Below, piece by piece: positions 46,493 to 57,741 of a DNA stretch of 64,000 nt; position 1 is the first letter of the stretch; each line of letters begins with the position of its first letter. The stretch lies in contig VCJN01003381.1 of NCBI GenBank assembly GCA_006384855.1, positions 1 through 64,000 on the forward strand, given 5' to 3'. A model generated the notes under the pieces. That model made no database searches, was not told where the DNA came from, and was given only the letters and a program-made list of their open reading frames with translations. Made by a program: the position numbers and the translations under genes. The DNA comes from Tetraselmis striata. Its lineage: Eukaryota; Chlorophyta; Chlorodendrophyceae; Chlorodendrales; Chlorodendraceae.

Positions 46493-46966
46493 CTACTCCG
46501 GTCCGGTGCTCTTGCCCTCCGATGAACCAGCTCCGTCAGCCCTCGGGGCTGGTCTAGATGGCGCCTTGGTAAGCGCGTATGGCACCAACACGTTGACGTT
46601 GTATGAGTTGAACCACTCCGTCCATTTCGAGGTAGCGCCGTCGAAGCGCTCATGGCGTGGTGTTGTCTCCTTGCGTAGACCACCGGCGATTGTCCGCGCG
46701 TCTTCTCGCTCCTCGTAGATGCGCTCCTCCACTGCACTCAGGTCACCCATGATCTGATTGGGCGCGTAGTGCTGACTGCCAGGTGGTCGTCGTCTTGATG
46801 GTGTTCCAGATCCTACGGCGCTGGGGTCTCCACCGCGCTGCGCCATGGCGTCACGGAGCGCTTGACGCAAGACACGCTCCGGCTCCGATAAGGGTGCTGC
46901 CACAGGTGCTCCGGTACTCCTCGTGAAGCGCCGGCTGAGTTGGCGCGGGCTCTCTCCCTCTGACAT
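46493..46966 (-). CDS. gag-like protein fragment, right palindrome arm
   Basis: 157 residues from MSEGESPRQLSRRFTR to a TAG where the left arm has TGG. The centre (RFDGATSKWTEWFNSYNVNV) has the FDG...W..WF pattern common near the start of retroelement gag proteins of the copia type. The N-terminal half is rich in Arg, Ser and Pro. I infer a capsid-type protein from that short pattern and the repetitive context; no zinc knuckle is present. Confidence 0.4.
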   Translation of the reverse strand: MSEGESPRQLSRRFTRSTGAPVAAPLSEPERVLRQALRDAMAQRGGDPSAVGSGTPSRRRPPGSQHYAPNQIMGDLSAVEERIYEEREDARTIAGGLRKETTPRHERFDGATSKWTEWFNSYNVNVLVPYALTKAPSRPAPRADGAGSSEGKSTGPE

Positions 46967-47432
46967 GCGCCTTGCTTAGTGGCTGCCCCCCAGCTTGGCG
47001 ATGACTCTTCGCGAGTATGCAGTGCGGGGCCGACAGTTTACCATCACCATCCCATTTCTCTTTTTCCTACGACACTGCCACTAATACATATACACTATTT
47101 CACAAATATGAGTTTCGCAAAATCGAGCGACATGCCCATACGTGGCTGCATCAAGCTAACTTGTGCACTCGGTCATGTGTGTTGCTACGAGTAAGGGCAG
47201 CATTACGGTCAGGTGAGTGAAATTGCTGTGATGGCGCGTGAGAGTGACCCGATAATTAAATACACCATGCAGTAGCCGTCGCCACGCACACACCACCGCC
47301 CCTGTTGTACCACCATGATAATTCCACTTAGGCAAATAGAACAATGCATGGTCTCGCGGCGTGGCGGTGAGTCAGGCTTTAAAAATAACTACACCATGGT
47401 AACTCGCGCCATTCGTGCGCATTTTTAGACGC

Positions 47433-47714
47433 CCGCCATGGGCCACACTTGCCGCCGTGCGTACTCATACTAGATCATTATCCATGGCTTGGTACCATGC
47501 CGCGGCGGATGATGACGAGGTGGAAGCTCTACACACTTTTTGTTTCTTCGTCTTATTAGAAAGCGCATGTTTCGCACTGCGAGCAGTAGTTTCCCCTGCC
47601 AGTCAGCAGCATAATCAAGCGCTGCGTGGATGTCAGCCAATCCACGGAACACAATGTAACAGATGGAATGGAGGTTGATTTCTGTGTTTGTTTGGGCGTA
47701 GCCCCTATAGACAC
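47433..47714. repeat. 282-bp direct repeat, left copy (LTR-like)
   Basis: It begins CCGCCATGGGCCACACTTGC and ends GGCGTAGCCCCTATAGACAC. The copy 656 bp downstream (48089-48370) is almost identical, with one visible difference near the 3' end. The 374 bp between them open with a pyrimidine-rich leader and a short frame MSTSINTGMMNTPLANLA. It could be the LTR pair of a deletion-derived element or a segmental tandem duplication; no TG...CA ends or target duplication are visible. Confidence 0.85.
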
Positions 47715-48088
47715 GCCGACACGCATACACGCCGACTCTCGCCGACTCTCTTTCCATCAGTGACAGTGCCACTCAGCCATCACTTCGACAATCTCCCTCC
47801 GTCAGGTTTTTGGGCCCTCTCCTTTGGTTCGACGTCTTGCTCCGTGCTCGACGCCTGCCAGAGGCTTCAACCTGCGTGTATCTCGACCCTCGACAACTTT
47901 CGACGATCGACGGCGCCGTGCGACGAGTTTTTCTTCCCACCCGCCCACCCTTACAGTTATACATCCTCAAGCACAAGTGCGCCGTCCCTTCGCAATGTCT
48001 ACCAGCATCAACACCGGCATGATGAACACCCCCCTGGCCAATCTGGCTCGGCAGAGTGCGATCAAGACCGACCCTTGTCTGCCTATGT

Positions 48089-48370
48089 CCGCCATGGGCC
48101 ACACTTGCCGCCGTGCGTACTCATACTAGATCATTATCCATGGCTTGGTACCATGCCGCGGCGGATGATGACGAGGTGGAAGCTCTACACACTTTTTGTT
48201 TCTTCGTCTTATTAGAAAGCGCATGTTTCGCACTGCGAGCAGTAGTTTCCCCTGCCAGTCAGCAGCATAATCAAGCGCTGCGTGGATGTCAGCCAATCCA
48301 CGGAACACAATGTAACAGATGGAATGGAGGTTGATTTCTGTGTTTGTTTGGGCGTAGCCCTTATAGACAC
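48089..48370. repeat. 282-bp direct repeat, right copy (LTR-like)
   Basis: Second member of the pair that starts at 47433. The near-identity implies a recent duplication event. Confidence 0.85.
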
Positions 48371-49118
48371 CAAAGGGTGCCGTTACGTACGACATCGCTC
48401 GGTGAAAATACACACAAAAAGCCACTCTGCCTAATGCATCTCAAACCGCATCCCCACTACCGGGTACAACTCGGGTGGACCTTGACTGCCCTCCAGCACA
48501 TCTCGACACATCAGTGCGCTCGACATTCATGCGGTGATAATGAGGCGAGGAGCAGGTCGAGACTCCCGAAGCGGTGATGAGAACAACAGCACCTTCCCTT
48601 CCTGCGGCTTGCTGTGCGGGCATTAAATGATCTGCATGATTACATGCCGTAACCACTCCCGCGCGGAGAACGCTTAATAACAATCACACGCATCCAGCTC
48701 GCTGGCAAAGGATGCAGAACATAATTGGCGCCACCTAGTACGTCCGTTGCTCAGCACAGGTAACAAGTCCCGGCTATAAATTTCTGTGCGCTGCCAGTCC
48801 TGCGGGACTAGAGGCACAGCCAGTTCATCGCACGCTCCTGCTACTGCCAAAGACAGCAGATGGCATCGCCGCTGCACCCAGTGGGGGTGGCCGGCGCTTG
48901 GCATCCTGCTCGCTGAGAAGCCGCACGGGGATGGAGAAAGCATGCTGTGTTGGTGCATTCAAAGGCGCCAGGGGCTAGTGGAGTCCAGGTGTACGGGCCG
49001 GCGGACGAAAGTGGATATGCTCTGGTGGTTGCATGAGAGTCCGAGGTGCGGGCGGACACGGCGATGTGCAGCCTGGCCGCTCGCACCTCCAGACCGGCCC
49101 GACCCCAACATGGCCGCA
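48371..49118. other. spacer; likely 3' UTR of the 49119 gene
   Basis: TTACA near 48637 (TGTAA on the minus strand) is a possible poly(A) signal, though nearly 480 bases from the stop. No gene is supported. Confidence 0.4.
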
Positions 49119-51925
49119 TCATGAGCGCGATGCTGCGGAGAGGTACGACTCCAGGCGGTCCATCCCCCGCTGCGCTGCGTGCATGGCCTGCCGGTGCAGG
49201 ATCTGCCGCTGGATGTCGCCCGCCCTGCCCCACATGACCAGAAACGTGTCGGCCACGCCGCGCAGCTCGGGCCTCCTGGCCGCCACCTCCTCCAGCAGCG
49301 CCTCTAGCTCGTCGCTCATGCGCAGCGACTCGATGACGGCGCAGGCTGCGACAGCGTGCGGGTCACCCTCGAGCGCGGTGCGCTGCCGCTTTGGCAGAAC
49401 CACCGCCAAGGTGCCGGCCTGCTGGCCGGCAACGGGTGGCGCGTTCTCCGATGTGGCCTGCACGGCGCATCGCAGCAGACGGTGTCAGGGGGAGGGGGTG
49501 GCTAAGCAGCCAGATCGGCGCAGAGCACCGCCAGGGGGGGGGAGGGGGGGGGGGGGGGCGTGTGCGTGCTGGGGCGGTGCCCGCACCTCCCGGAAGCCAC
49601 CCATGCCCAGCTGCCTCCTGAGCCCGCTGTGGGCAAGCGTTGGCGGCCGGCCCCACATGGACGGAGTCCCCATCTTGGAGCAGATGGACTTCACGCGCTG
49701 CCGGGACAGCAGGCTGCGGCCGTCCAGCTGCGCCCACTGCCAGCTGCGCGCGGTGAGGTCCTGCACAAAGATCTGCGAGGCCTGCGGGCAGGTGGCGGGA
49801 AGTGCATCGCCGGGTGCATTACGGCCCCCGCCCATTCCACATTGCATGCATGTGCACATACATGTGCTCATGTGGGCGTGCGTTTGTGTCCACGTGTGGC
49901 GGATCCAACGCAATCTTGTTACCGCAAGCATGCAGCGGTATGCACGCGAGCACACCATGGCAAGGACCAGCAGGATGTCCTCGCCGCTGCCCTCCACGTC
50001 CAGCGAGCGTTCCAAGATGATGGACGCCACGCTCTGCGTACCGCAGCGGCACAGCGGGCTGTCAAAGGAGCGAGGCCGGCTGGGAGGGGGGGAGGGCGGG
50101 GGTAACGGCGGGCGCTTCCACGCGCGATTGGTTGGGTCCGGGCGTACCTCCTTGATTTTGTCTGTGTCGCTCAGAAAGTGGCCGTCGTACCCCTCCGCCA
50201 GCAGGCCAAGGTGCGCCAGGTGGCCGCCCGCGTCCGCCTGCCCGGCCACCTCTGCGACCGGCCGGTACACTACCTCCCACGGTGTCCCCGCGTGCGCCTG
50301 CGCATCCGGGTTCAGCTCTGCGGCACGGCAGTGGGGGCAGCCGGCCACCGAGAGGGCTCCATCAGCCATGCACATTCGCCAGCTCCGGCCTGGGAAGCTC
50401 GAGACACGCCGGGCGGTCCCCTTGAGCCCGCACCTTTGACCGTCTCTGTATTCCTTGGCTCCTCTGACGAGGGAGGCGCAGAAAGGGGGGCCCGTCTTGA
50501 GGGGGGGCGAGCTTTGGCCGGGGTGGCGGGCTCCGGGGTCGGCTTGCGCCGCAGCTTGCAGGGCGACGAGGACACGGGCTTGGCCGGAGCTGCCTTTCTG
50601 CTCCTCCCTCCCGCGCGCCCCCGCGGCGCCACGCCCCCACCCCCATCCCCATCCCCATCCTCACCCCCGTCCACGTCAGGCGCCAGCAGCTGCTCGAGGC
50701 TGTGCCCCAGCTTTGGCTCCGGCGGGTCTATCCTGGTGCCGGGCTTTATGATCTCGCCAGCCAGGAGCAGCGGCCCCTCAACTGAGTCGTCCGCGGTGTA
50801 CTCCACCTGCAGACGTGCACGGCACGGTCACCCACCCACCGCCATTTCCCCTCTCCACTCCATTATCCACCCCACGAGCAACTACCTCTTGGGAGGGGAC
50901 AAGGCGGGCCACACCATAGACTCTCCCGTGGCTGGGTTGTGATCCACCACTGCGCAATGGTACCATTTGGCTTCTCCGGGCCTGTCAGGGAGGGGAATGG
51001 GCATCGGGGCGGGGTGTGTGTGGTTGGGGGAGGGGGGGGGGGGGTATGTAGGAGTCGGCTGCATTGCAAAAAGCGCCAACAAGAGCAGGTAGCACTCTGC
51101 CCTCAGCCACCCACCAGTACAACCAAAGCCTCCTGCTGCCCGTGAGGTTTCCGGCGTCGCGGTCATGAATGGCTGCCGACTCGCGACGCAGCCACTCCCC
51201 CAGCGGCACATTCTGCGATCGAGACAGGCAGAATCAGGCACATCGACAATCACCCCCCCCCCCCCCCCCCCCCTTCCATTTTTCTCCTCCTACCCGGCGT
51301 CGTCGTTACCTTGTAGGTGGGCGCCGACGTCATGGTGATGGCCTCCCGCCAGGCGGCGGGGTCCTCCTCCGACCGCCGCCCCGTGCCGTGCTCATAGAAC
51401 TGCTCCAACGTGAACACCCGGCCGTTGTACTCCCGGTAGTTGAGCCCGCGGTCGGCACAGCCCCCGCAGAGGCACACCACGAAGTAGGCGCACCCCTGCT
51501 GGTCGCGCCCGGCGGCGTGGCCGCCAAGGAACCTGCCGCACGGGGTCGAGCACACTGCTTAACGCACGGCCTGCGAGGTGAGACAGCCCCTCCCCTTCCG
51601 TTACCGAAAGCGGACGAACTATATGACGCACAGCGAGATAGTAAAAAACCCAGAAAAAACTCGCGATTGGGGCTCGCTTTGCTGCAGCGCCGGGTTGTTC
51701 CGGCTTCCTTCGCTGGCGGTAGCATGTTAGAGCACAGTAGCCAGGGTCAGGAACTTGCCTTCCCGTCTTATCACCGCACGCGACGTGGCTGCGGCGAGAG
51801 TACGAGGAGTTCACGACAAAGCAGAGCTTCTCCGCCTCCACCGCGCCGGTTTTTCGCCCGAAGGTGGCCCCAGGCGCCCTCTTCTGCTTGGGTGGCGCCA
51901 GGCCGCGCAGCTCATCCCGGCCCAT
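49119..51925 (-). CDS. SAND-like / Tudor-like / NF-YC-like histone-fold protein
   Basis: Nine exons (51925-51775, 51554-51310, 51212-51124, 50981-50915, 50806-50434, 50317-50148, 50033-49956, 49781-49587, 49457-49119) total 1707 nt and stay in frame (568 aa). Residues 50-145 are Cys-rich (C50, C52, C56, C72, C78, C80, C83), then GRVFTLEQFYEHGTG (95-109), W119 and VPLGEWL (134-140), the pattern of algal SAND domains (TPxxFExHAG...W..SI...PLGxWL). Residues 167-204 (KWYHCAVVDHNPATGE, VEYTADDS) resemble a Tudor-type reader. Residues 205-308 are low complexity. Residues about 355-430 (ILLVLAMASQIFVQDLTARS, WQWAQLDGRSLLS) align without gaps to the NF-YC histone-fold core (LFAKACELFILELTIRSW). The last 110 residues are helical. 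A nuclear chromatin or transcription role is inferred. The combination is one I do not know from any described family. Confidence 0.75.
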
Positions 51926-52479
51926 CGGTGGCCGCCTTGCGAGAGTGGCGGCGGGGATATTTAGCCGCTAAGTGCTGTCACGGGAGGCGATTGCCTGGGC
52001 AGAGCCGTAGGAATGCGACCTCGGCGGCCCCGACTGCTGATTCTCGCCACACGCATGCGCCGCGATGGTCTGCAGCGCATCCGCTGCTGATGCAAGATGG
52101 TGCTGGCGCGTATCCGGTGCGCTGCTGCCTCGAAAACGCAAGGCCGCGAGCCCTCATGTATTAATGGGGGTACTATGTATGGAAAATTTCCCCAGAAATC
52201 CCTATTATTTCTACCTTCGTGGTATCTAGGACATGACTACAGTTTAAAGCGCATTCATGATACACCGACGGTGGTTAGAATCCATGAGGGCCGTAGGCTG
52301 GTACGATCACCTACATGCGACTAATCCTTACCTGATTTGCCTCAAGGCCGCCGCACTAAGAAAACCTCGCCTGGCAGTAAAATTTATGTAGAGCAGCATT
52401 ATGAAAATAAAAAGTAACTGATGATGATGTCATCATCCACGACGGTATGATCTAGCGACTATCATACCATATCCTTAAG
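51926..52479. other. upstream region of the 49119-51925 gene
   Basis: No coding frame with recognisable motifs. The Met at 51925 is the first usable start; an additional 5' exon here cannot be excluded. Confidence 0.45.
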
Positions 52480-52720
52480 CCTGTTTATTTATGGGGTTTC
52501 CCAACAATTTAACTGTCTTACTGCGACCCGTACGGTCTGTGGGTGGCTATAACCGATTGTTTACCGGTACCATCGAGTTTTAGTACGGGCTGCCCGACGC
52601 CCGCGAGCCGCCCGCGAGCCCTGCGCTGCCGGCCGGGGTTGTACCTACGACAGCCAGCAGCAGCGCGCCTGCCATCTTCCAGCTCGCTGCCTTCGGCAGC
52701 GGCTTCGCCTACTTTTGGCG
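52480..52720. repeat. diverged direct repeat, left copy (LTR-like)
   Basis: GGGGTTTCCCAACAATTT, GCGACCCGTACGGTCTGT and TCTTCCAGCTCGCTGCCTTC occur in the same order here and at 54590-54850, with indels between. This may be the decayed LTR pair of an element about 2.4 kb long. Confidence 0.55.
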
Positions 52721-52974
52721 TACGCGTACGCTAGGTCACAGAGGCAGCGGCTTCGTGCACTCGTACGCGAGGGTCACAGAGGCTGATCAAGTCCGCACCG
52801 AGGTTCTTTTTCCCGGTAGTAAGTCACCGTGCCGCGCACATGCGGTACATCATCAAGCAGCGATAGACAGCCCCTCGGTGATGTGGTTTTCCCTATTCGT
52901 GCGCCCGGAGTAGTTTTTGTTTTCGCCCTGGCTCTGCAGCTGGGACGTTTTCGGGAAGCGATGCGCACGGTAAT

Positions 52975-53787
52975 ATGGAATTGGAGCTAGGGGGTCCCCG
53001 GTGGGGGGGGGGGGGGGGGGGGGGGGAGTTCAACCTCAACACCCGAAGCCGAGTCGCAGTACGGGCCTTCGCGGGCTCCCGCAGTGGAGCACCGTCTCGC
53101 AGTAGTCATGTCTTGAGGTTAGGTGAGGTGGACGCGCTTGGTACCATGGCCGATGCTCGTCGCGGTTGTCAACGACAACAACTACGCCTACCGCAACAAA
53201 TCGGCACGGACGGAGGAGGACGTCCGTGTCATTTGGGCGGCCGCTTGCCGTCCAGCAAGACACTTCAACCCTGTCGTCCGCGTGTCCTCGCAGAAGGGCG
53301 TCGTGGCATCGACGGTCGTTACACGTTGTTTTTTTTCGAAACTACCCGCGTAATTGGCCCGTTACGGGGACAACGCCGCTCATGCGCATGCGTTTGGAGA
53401 GGGCTCGTTGCCCTCAGTCGCCCTAACCGTGTTGCCGCAGCAACGTTTGCTGTGGTCGCAGTGGGAGGCGTCTGCGCGGCTTTGTCCGGGGCGTCTTCTA
53501 CGCCTCCTGCTGCAACGTTGTCGTCACAAGAACAACGACAACCTGCAGCTGCCCGCCGGGGGCAGCTCTACTATTTGACGTGCTCGACGTCTCCTGGTAT
53601 CCGTAACTATCCGCCCTGTCCAACTCAGGGTTTGGTACTTCGGCGGCCGTCGCTGGTGCAGCAGCGGCGGCTGCCTCGTCAATACCCTCGTCCCAACGAC
53701 ACTGGCATCGTTATACGGGCCGGCGTAGGCTTTCAGAGCCTCTACGCCGGCCAACCCGTTTCCGAGGTCACGACATCCTACATTTGA
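52975..53787 (+). CDS. unrecognised frame between the direct repeats
   Basis: A 270-codon frame beginning MELELGGPRW and running over a 24-base G run, with a hydrophobic stretch VAAATFAVVAVGGVCAALSG. Part of its sequence recurs ~238 bp downstream (CCGTCGCTG...CAGCAGCGGCGG near 53650 and 53886), so it is at least partly repetitive. I cannot assign a function and it may not be a real gene. Confidence 0.2.
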   Translation: MELELGGPRWGGGGGGGEFNLNTRSRVAVRAFAGSRSGAPSRSSHVLRLGEVDALGTMADARRGCQRQQLRLPQQIGTDGGGRPCHLGGRLPSSKTLQPCRPRVLAEGRRGIDGRYTLFFFETTRVIGPLRGQRRSCACVWRGLVALSRPNRVAAATFAVVAVGGVCAALSGASSTPPAATLSSQEQRQPAAARRGQLYYLTCSTSPGIRNYPPCPTQGLVLRRPSLVQQRRLPRQYPRPNDTGIVIRAGVGFQSLYAGQPVSEVTTSYI

Positions 53788-54589
53788 CGACACGGGCTGC
53801 CCGCCGGGGGGCAGCTTCGCTACTTAACGTGACCTATCCGTTTCGTGGCGTCATCGTAAATCTGCGCCGTGCGGGGTGGTCGGCAGCCGTCGCTGATACA
53901 ACAGCGGCGGCCGCCTCGCTACACTCTGCGATGCGAGTCTTACCGTGCCAACAACTTACCGAGTCGGTGGGTCTTCTGCTACGGTCGCCGGCATCCGACC
54001 CCGACACACGTCAGAACTGGTAAAACGCGGCCACACTGGGCCCATGTTCCAGCGCCCCGGTGCCGGCCCTCTAGCGTTTGAGAATCACGTGGTGCTGTCC
54101 GGTCCTCGTAACGTACGACGCCGGTCCATGTGCATGGTTACCGTCGCATCGTCGCGAACAGCGTGCCGTATTTTGCCTAGCTGTATGCCTGCGCGAGCTG
54201 TTCTCGCCTTATCTGTGTCGTTCTACTGGGCCCTCGTCGCCAACTTGCCCGCTCCTGCTGGCCTACGGTTCCAGTTCATGTCGCGCGCCGCCACAGCGCG
54301 CGGCAATTGATGCATGCATGGCGCCGGTGAGGGATAGCACATTGATTTCGCCACACTTCCGGCTTACGTCGGGCCGATGTTCGCGCCGTCCACATCTCCC
54401 ATCTGCGTCCGTTCTGCGCTTGCGCCTTGATCGAGGTTCCTAAACCTTTCGGCGCGAGACCCCTTCTACAACTCAAGACATCTTCTGCCTTCGTCCGGTC
54501 GGCACGCCTGCCGACTGCCCACGCTCGCAGTTGTAAACGAACCGCGTGTAAAATGGAAAAACCAGGCTCGATTGCATGATGTTTGAAAT

Positions 54590-54850
54590 GATCTAAACCT
54601 GTTTATGGGGTTTCCCAACAATTTGGCTCGTCCTATTAGCGGCTAATGCGACCCGTACGGTCTGTTGGTGGTTATAACCGGTAAGTTATATCGGGTTCCA
54701 GTATGGGATCAGTTCCAGTTCCATCGGGTTTCAGTATGTCCCATAGCCTTCGAGCCCTGAGCTCCCGGCCGGGGTAGGTGCTACTTAGGACAGCCACCAG
54801 CAGCTCGCCTGGCGTCTTCCAGCTCGCTGCCTTCGGCACCGCCCTCCCGT
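54590..54850. repeat. diverged direct repeat, right copy (LTR-like)
   Basis: Partner of 52480-52720. A related sub-block (GCGTGTAA...AAACCA-GCTCG-TTGCAT) is repeated again near 54962-55015. Confidence 0.55.
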
Positions 54851-55706
54851 TTTCCGTTTCCGCCATGCAGACTCCTCCTCCGACGCTCTCCCTCCCCCCC
54901 CCCCCCCCCCCCCAACCTTTCCCTGACGAACCTTCCGCCTAGCCATACAATGACGTTATTTCGTGTAAGACAGCCTCCGCACCTTTCTTGGCAAAACCAT
55001 GCTCGGTTGCATATATGAAATGAGATACCCTGGCCTGTGTGTACCCAGGTACTAGTGCTGGAAGGCGTTTTACTCCTAAAGCGATTACATTCGCGCTAGT
55101 ATATATAGAAATTCGGCCGCGTTTAAAATTTCGATTCCTCCGAACACGCTTGCAAGGCACAATCCGTCAGCGTATGAATATGTCGCGCGTTCACCACTTG
55201 TCGCTAGAGGCGAACCAACCTCCGGCGCAACAAATTCTGGCGATTTTAGGGTTTAAAACTTGCGACATGATGGGCGGGGGTTCGCGACAGTGCACCTGCT
55301 AGTTCCGCAGTTGAGTGTTGTCATCAAACCAAGTTGGTATGTGGCATCCACCAAGCTGGGCTGGAGCAGGTTCGTCTGCATGCCCAAATGATAAATAAGC
55401 AGACTGCGGTAGAGAGATATTATCATTTCACATGCGTTGCCATAATCTCCCCCCCCCCATGGACTGCACATAGCGGACAAGGAGCCATATCAGCAGGCCC
55501 TTTTATGGCGCAGTTGCAAACTCTACCAGCCAGGAGCTCGACGCTTGAGTCACTGCCGCTGATGTGTAAGCCCACGCACATGCCACTGCCGCTGTGATTG
55601 TCGCTGCCCGTTTGCGCGCTTGAGCTCCCATCCCGGGGCCGCGGACGTAGTACAAGCCACAGAGCATGGCACTCTCACTTGCTAGTGGGGCGGTGCATCC
55701 ATCACC
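54851..55706. other. spacer with a 21-base C run and one short coding-like frame
   Basis: The C run is at about 54893-54913. A minus-strand frame at 54939-55160 (YTSANVIALGVKRLPALVPG, HFIYATEHGFAKKGAEAVLH) has some coding character but no recognisable family. Confidence 0.35.
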
Positions 55707-57296
55707 TCACACGGCGATCTTGAACTCGGCGGCGATGAGAATGTGGTCAGAGGGCTCGGCGAAGGTGGGCAGCGGTCCGCCCACCTGCTCGCGTGTCGGC
55801 AGCGGCTTCACCGCCACCGGCGTGAGCCGTCCATCGGCGGAGTAGAAGATGTAGTCGAGGCAGTCGATGAAGGGCGGCTCGTCGCGCACCTGCGCGTAGT
55901 TGGTGAAGTCCGGCTCGGCGCCATCAACCGTGGCGTATGCACTGGCCAGCGGGGTAGGCACTGTTGGCGTCCAGTCGTCCCACTCCCTGTATAACGAAGC
56001 GGGGGGCGCAAGGGGAAGGGGATGGGGGGGGGGGGAGGGGGGCAGTCAGATTGAGCAGATGCCCAGCCTGCTGCCCTAACTCACGGATATTTTACCCAGG
56101 TCATGCAGTCGCCGGCATGCAGCTCCTGGGGGATATGATGGAGCACCTTTCCCCCCCTGCCTGTATTAACTGGGCATTGTCAGTTTAGTACATTGCTTAT
56201 CCGAACATATTTGCCACTACAAGACTACGGTTATAGGCTTGTGAGATATGGCCCTAAAACAAACTCAAGGCCGGCACGTGTGTATGTTGGGCTTTGTCCG
56301 TGTATCCATGTGATTGTCGTATAGCAGCGTATTACAATGATGCCATGTGAGAAATGAGAAGGAGTAAACTATAATGTACAATATATATACATATAAATGT
56401 ATGTAAATGTATATATGTGTGTACATACGTGTTTGGGTGTGTGAACATTTCAGTGATGGAGCATCCATCAAGAAAAACCAATCTGCTCACAACGGTCGAA
56501 GCGGCCCGGGAAGGAATTTGGGGGGGGGGGGGGGGGGGGGGGGGTTGTGTGAATGGGAGGTGCTGCCGAAGGGATCCTTACCGCGCAGGCGGCAGCTCAG
56601 GGTGCCCAGGGGGCAGCGTGCCAGAAGAGCTGGTGAGCAGCTCGTAGGTGGCGTCGCCGGGCTTAATGTTGAAGTCGCCGCAGAGCACAAAGGGCGCGTC
56701 GCCCGCAAGCGAGGCCGCCGCCTGTGCCGCCAGCGCGCAGTGGATCACCATGGCTGGCGGCAGGAAGAAGGCGCACGGCATGTGGTAGGTGGCGACGCCC
56801 AGCGAGGCGCCACTGGAGCGGCAGCGCAGGCGCAGGAAGACGAGGCTGTTAAAGCGGCGCTGCGAGAAGGCCCACGGGTCCTCAGGCGGTCGGGGGCGCG
56901 GCCCCAGCAGCAGCCGCCTCAGCAGCCCCACCGGCGCGCCTAGCACCTGCCGCACCGGCCGCAGCGCACCCGCCAGCCGCGCCGGCAGCGAGCAGTCCAC
57001 CGGCGCCTTGGGCCAGGGCTTGCTGTCGCTCAGACGGCAAAGCTCCGCGCCCTGCAGCTCGTACTTGGTCAGCGGGTACGCGATGCCGACGCCCATGTAG
57101 CCGTTGAAGGCGTTGCCGTAGTTGCTGTGGATGAAGCTGTACCCGCGCTCCGCAAACCACACCTACGCAGTAGCCATAGCAAGGTGGCATCATGCCCAGA
57201 AAGAGGACAAAGTCAGTGATAAGCACGCTGCGTTTCAGGTGGTGATGGGTGACATCACAAGGGACGATAAGGAATATTGATGGCGAGAAGCAGAAG

Positions 57297-57332
<36 letters not shown>

Positions 57333-57741
57333 TAGCCCGAACGCTCGCCGGCTGCGTAATCAAATGTGTCCACAGTCAAACACATATAACAGCGTTTGTG
57401 CATTACAGGCTAGATACTCTTAGATTGTTTGGTTCAATTCACTTTTTCCGCTAGAGCGGGCGGAAGGCGGGGGGGGGGGGGGGGTAAATAACCTGTAGCG
57501 GCCCCGCCCATGAAAGTGCCACCTCCTGCAACGCCACGATGCTTTCGCTCTCCACCTCGTGCGACAGCTGCTGCATAACCGCCGCCAGCCGCGCGCTGGG
57601 GTCGAGCGCCTTTGGGTCGCACTTGCGGAAGTAGCCGGGGCTGGCCAGCCTTGGGGACAGCACGTTGTAGGTCGCCACGCGGTGGGTGCCGCCGCCGGCC
57701 CGCGGCCCCGGGGACACGCCCGCCAGCACTTTGGCCAGCAT
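55707..57741 (-). CDS. CCR4/ANGEL-type endonuclease/exonuclease/phosphatase-family protein
   Basis: Three exons (57741-57493, 57162-56582, 55986-55707) join in frame into 369 residues. The fold's metal and catalytic positions are all visible: N26 in VATYNVLS, E73 in IVALQEV, the substrate loop GYMGVGIAYP, GDFN at 245-248, DYIFYS near 325, and D357-H358 in EPSDHILIAAEF. The TYNVLS/LQEV/GDFNIKP spacing is that of CCR4-type deadenylases and their ANGEL/PDE12 relatives. They remove poly(A) or other 3' ends of RNA with Mg2+. There are no Leu-rich repeats as in yeast CCR4. A long insert (about residues 140-195, PVRQVLGAPVGLLRRLLLGP) lies in the middle of the domain. The N-terminus is short; an upstream exon adding a targeting sequence is possible. 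Substrate and compartment cannot be told. Introns hold C and G runs of up to 34 bases. Confidence 0.85.

Larger units (their letters stand above)
45379..46986. repeat. large palindrome: 788-bp inverted arms, 33-bp spacer
   Basis: The left arm (45379-46166) and right arm (46200-46986) are near-identical reverse complements, with scattered point differences and one 2-base indel. Each arm carries the start of the same gag-like frame, and the two frames converge on the centre. Confidence 0.92.

Noticed and set aside
49033-50439. 468-codon plus-strand frame
   Set aside because: It lies antisense to six phased exons of the histone-fold gene and crosses their introns without motifs.
51169-52164. 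331-codon plus-strand frame
   Set aside because: Antisense to exons 1-2 of the same gene and runs through a 20-base C run.
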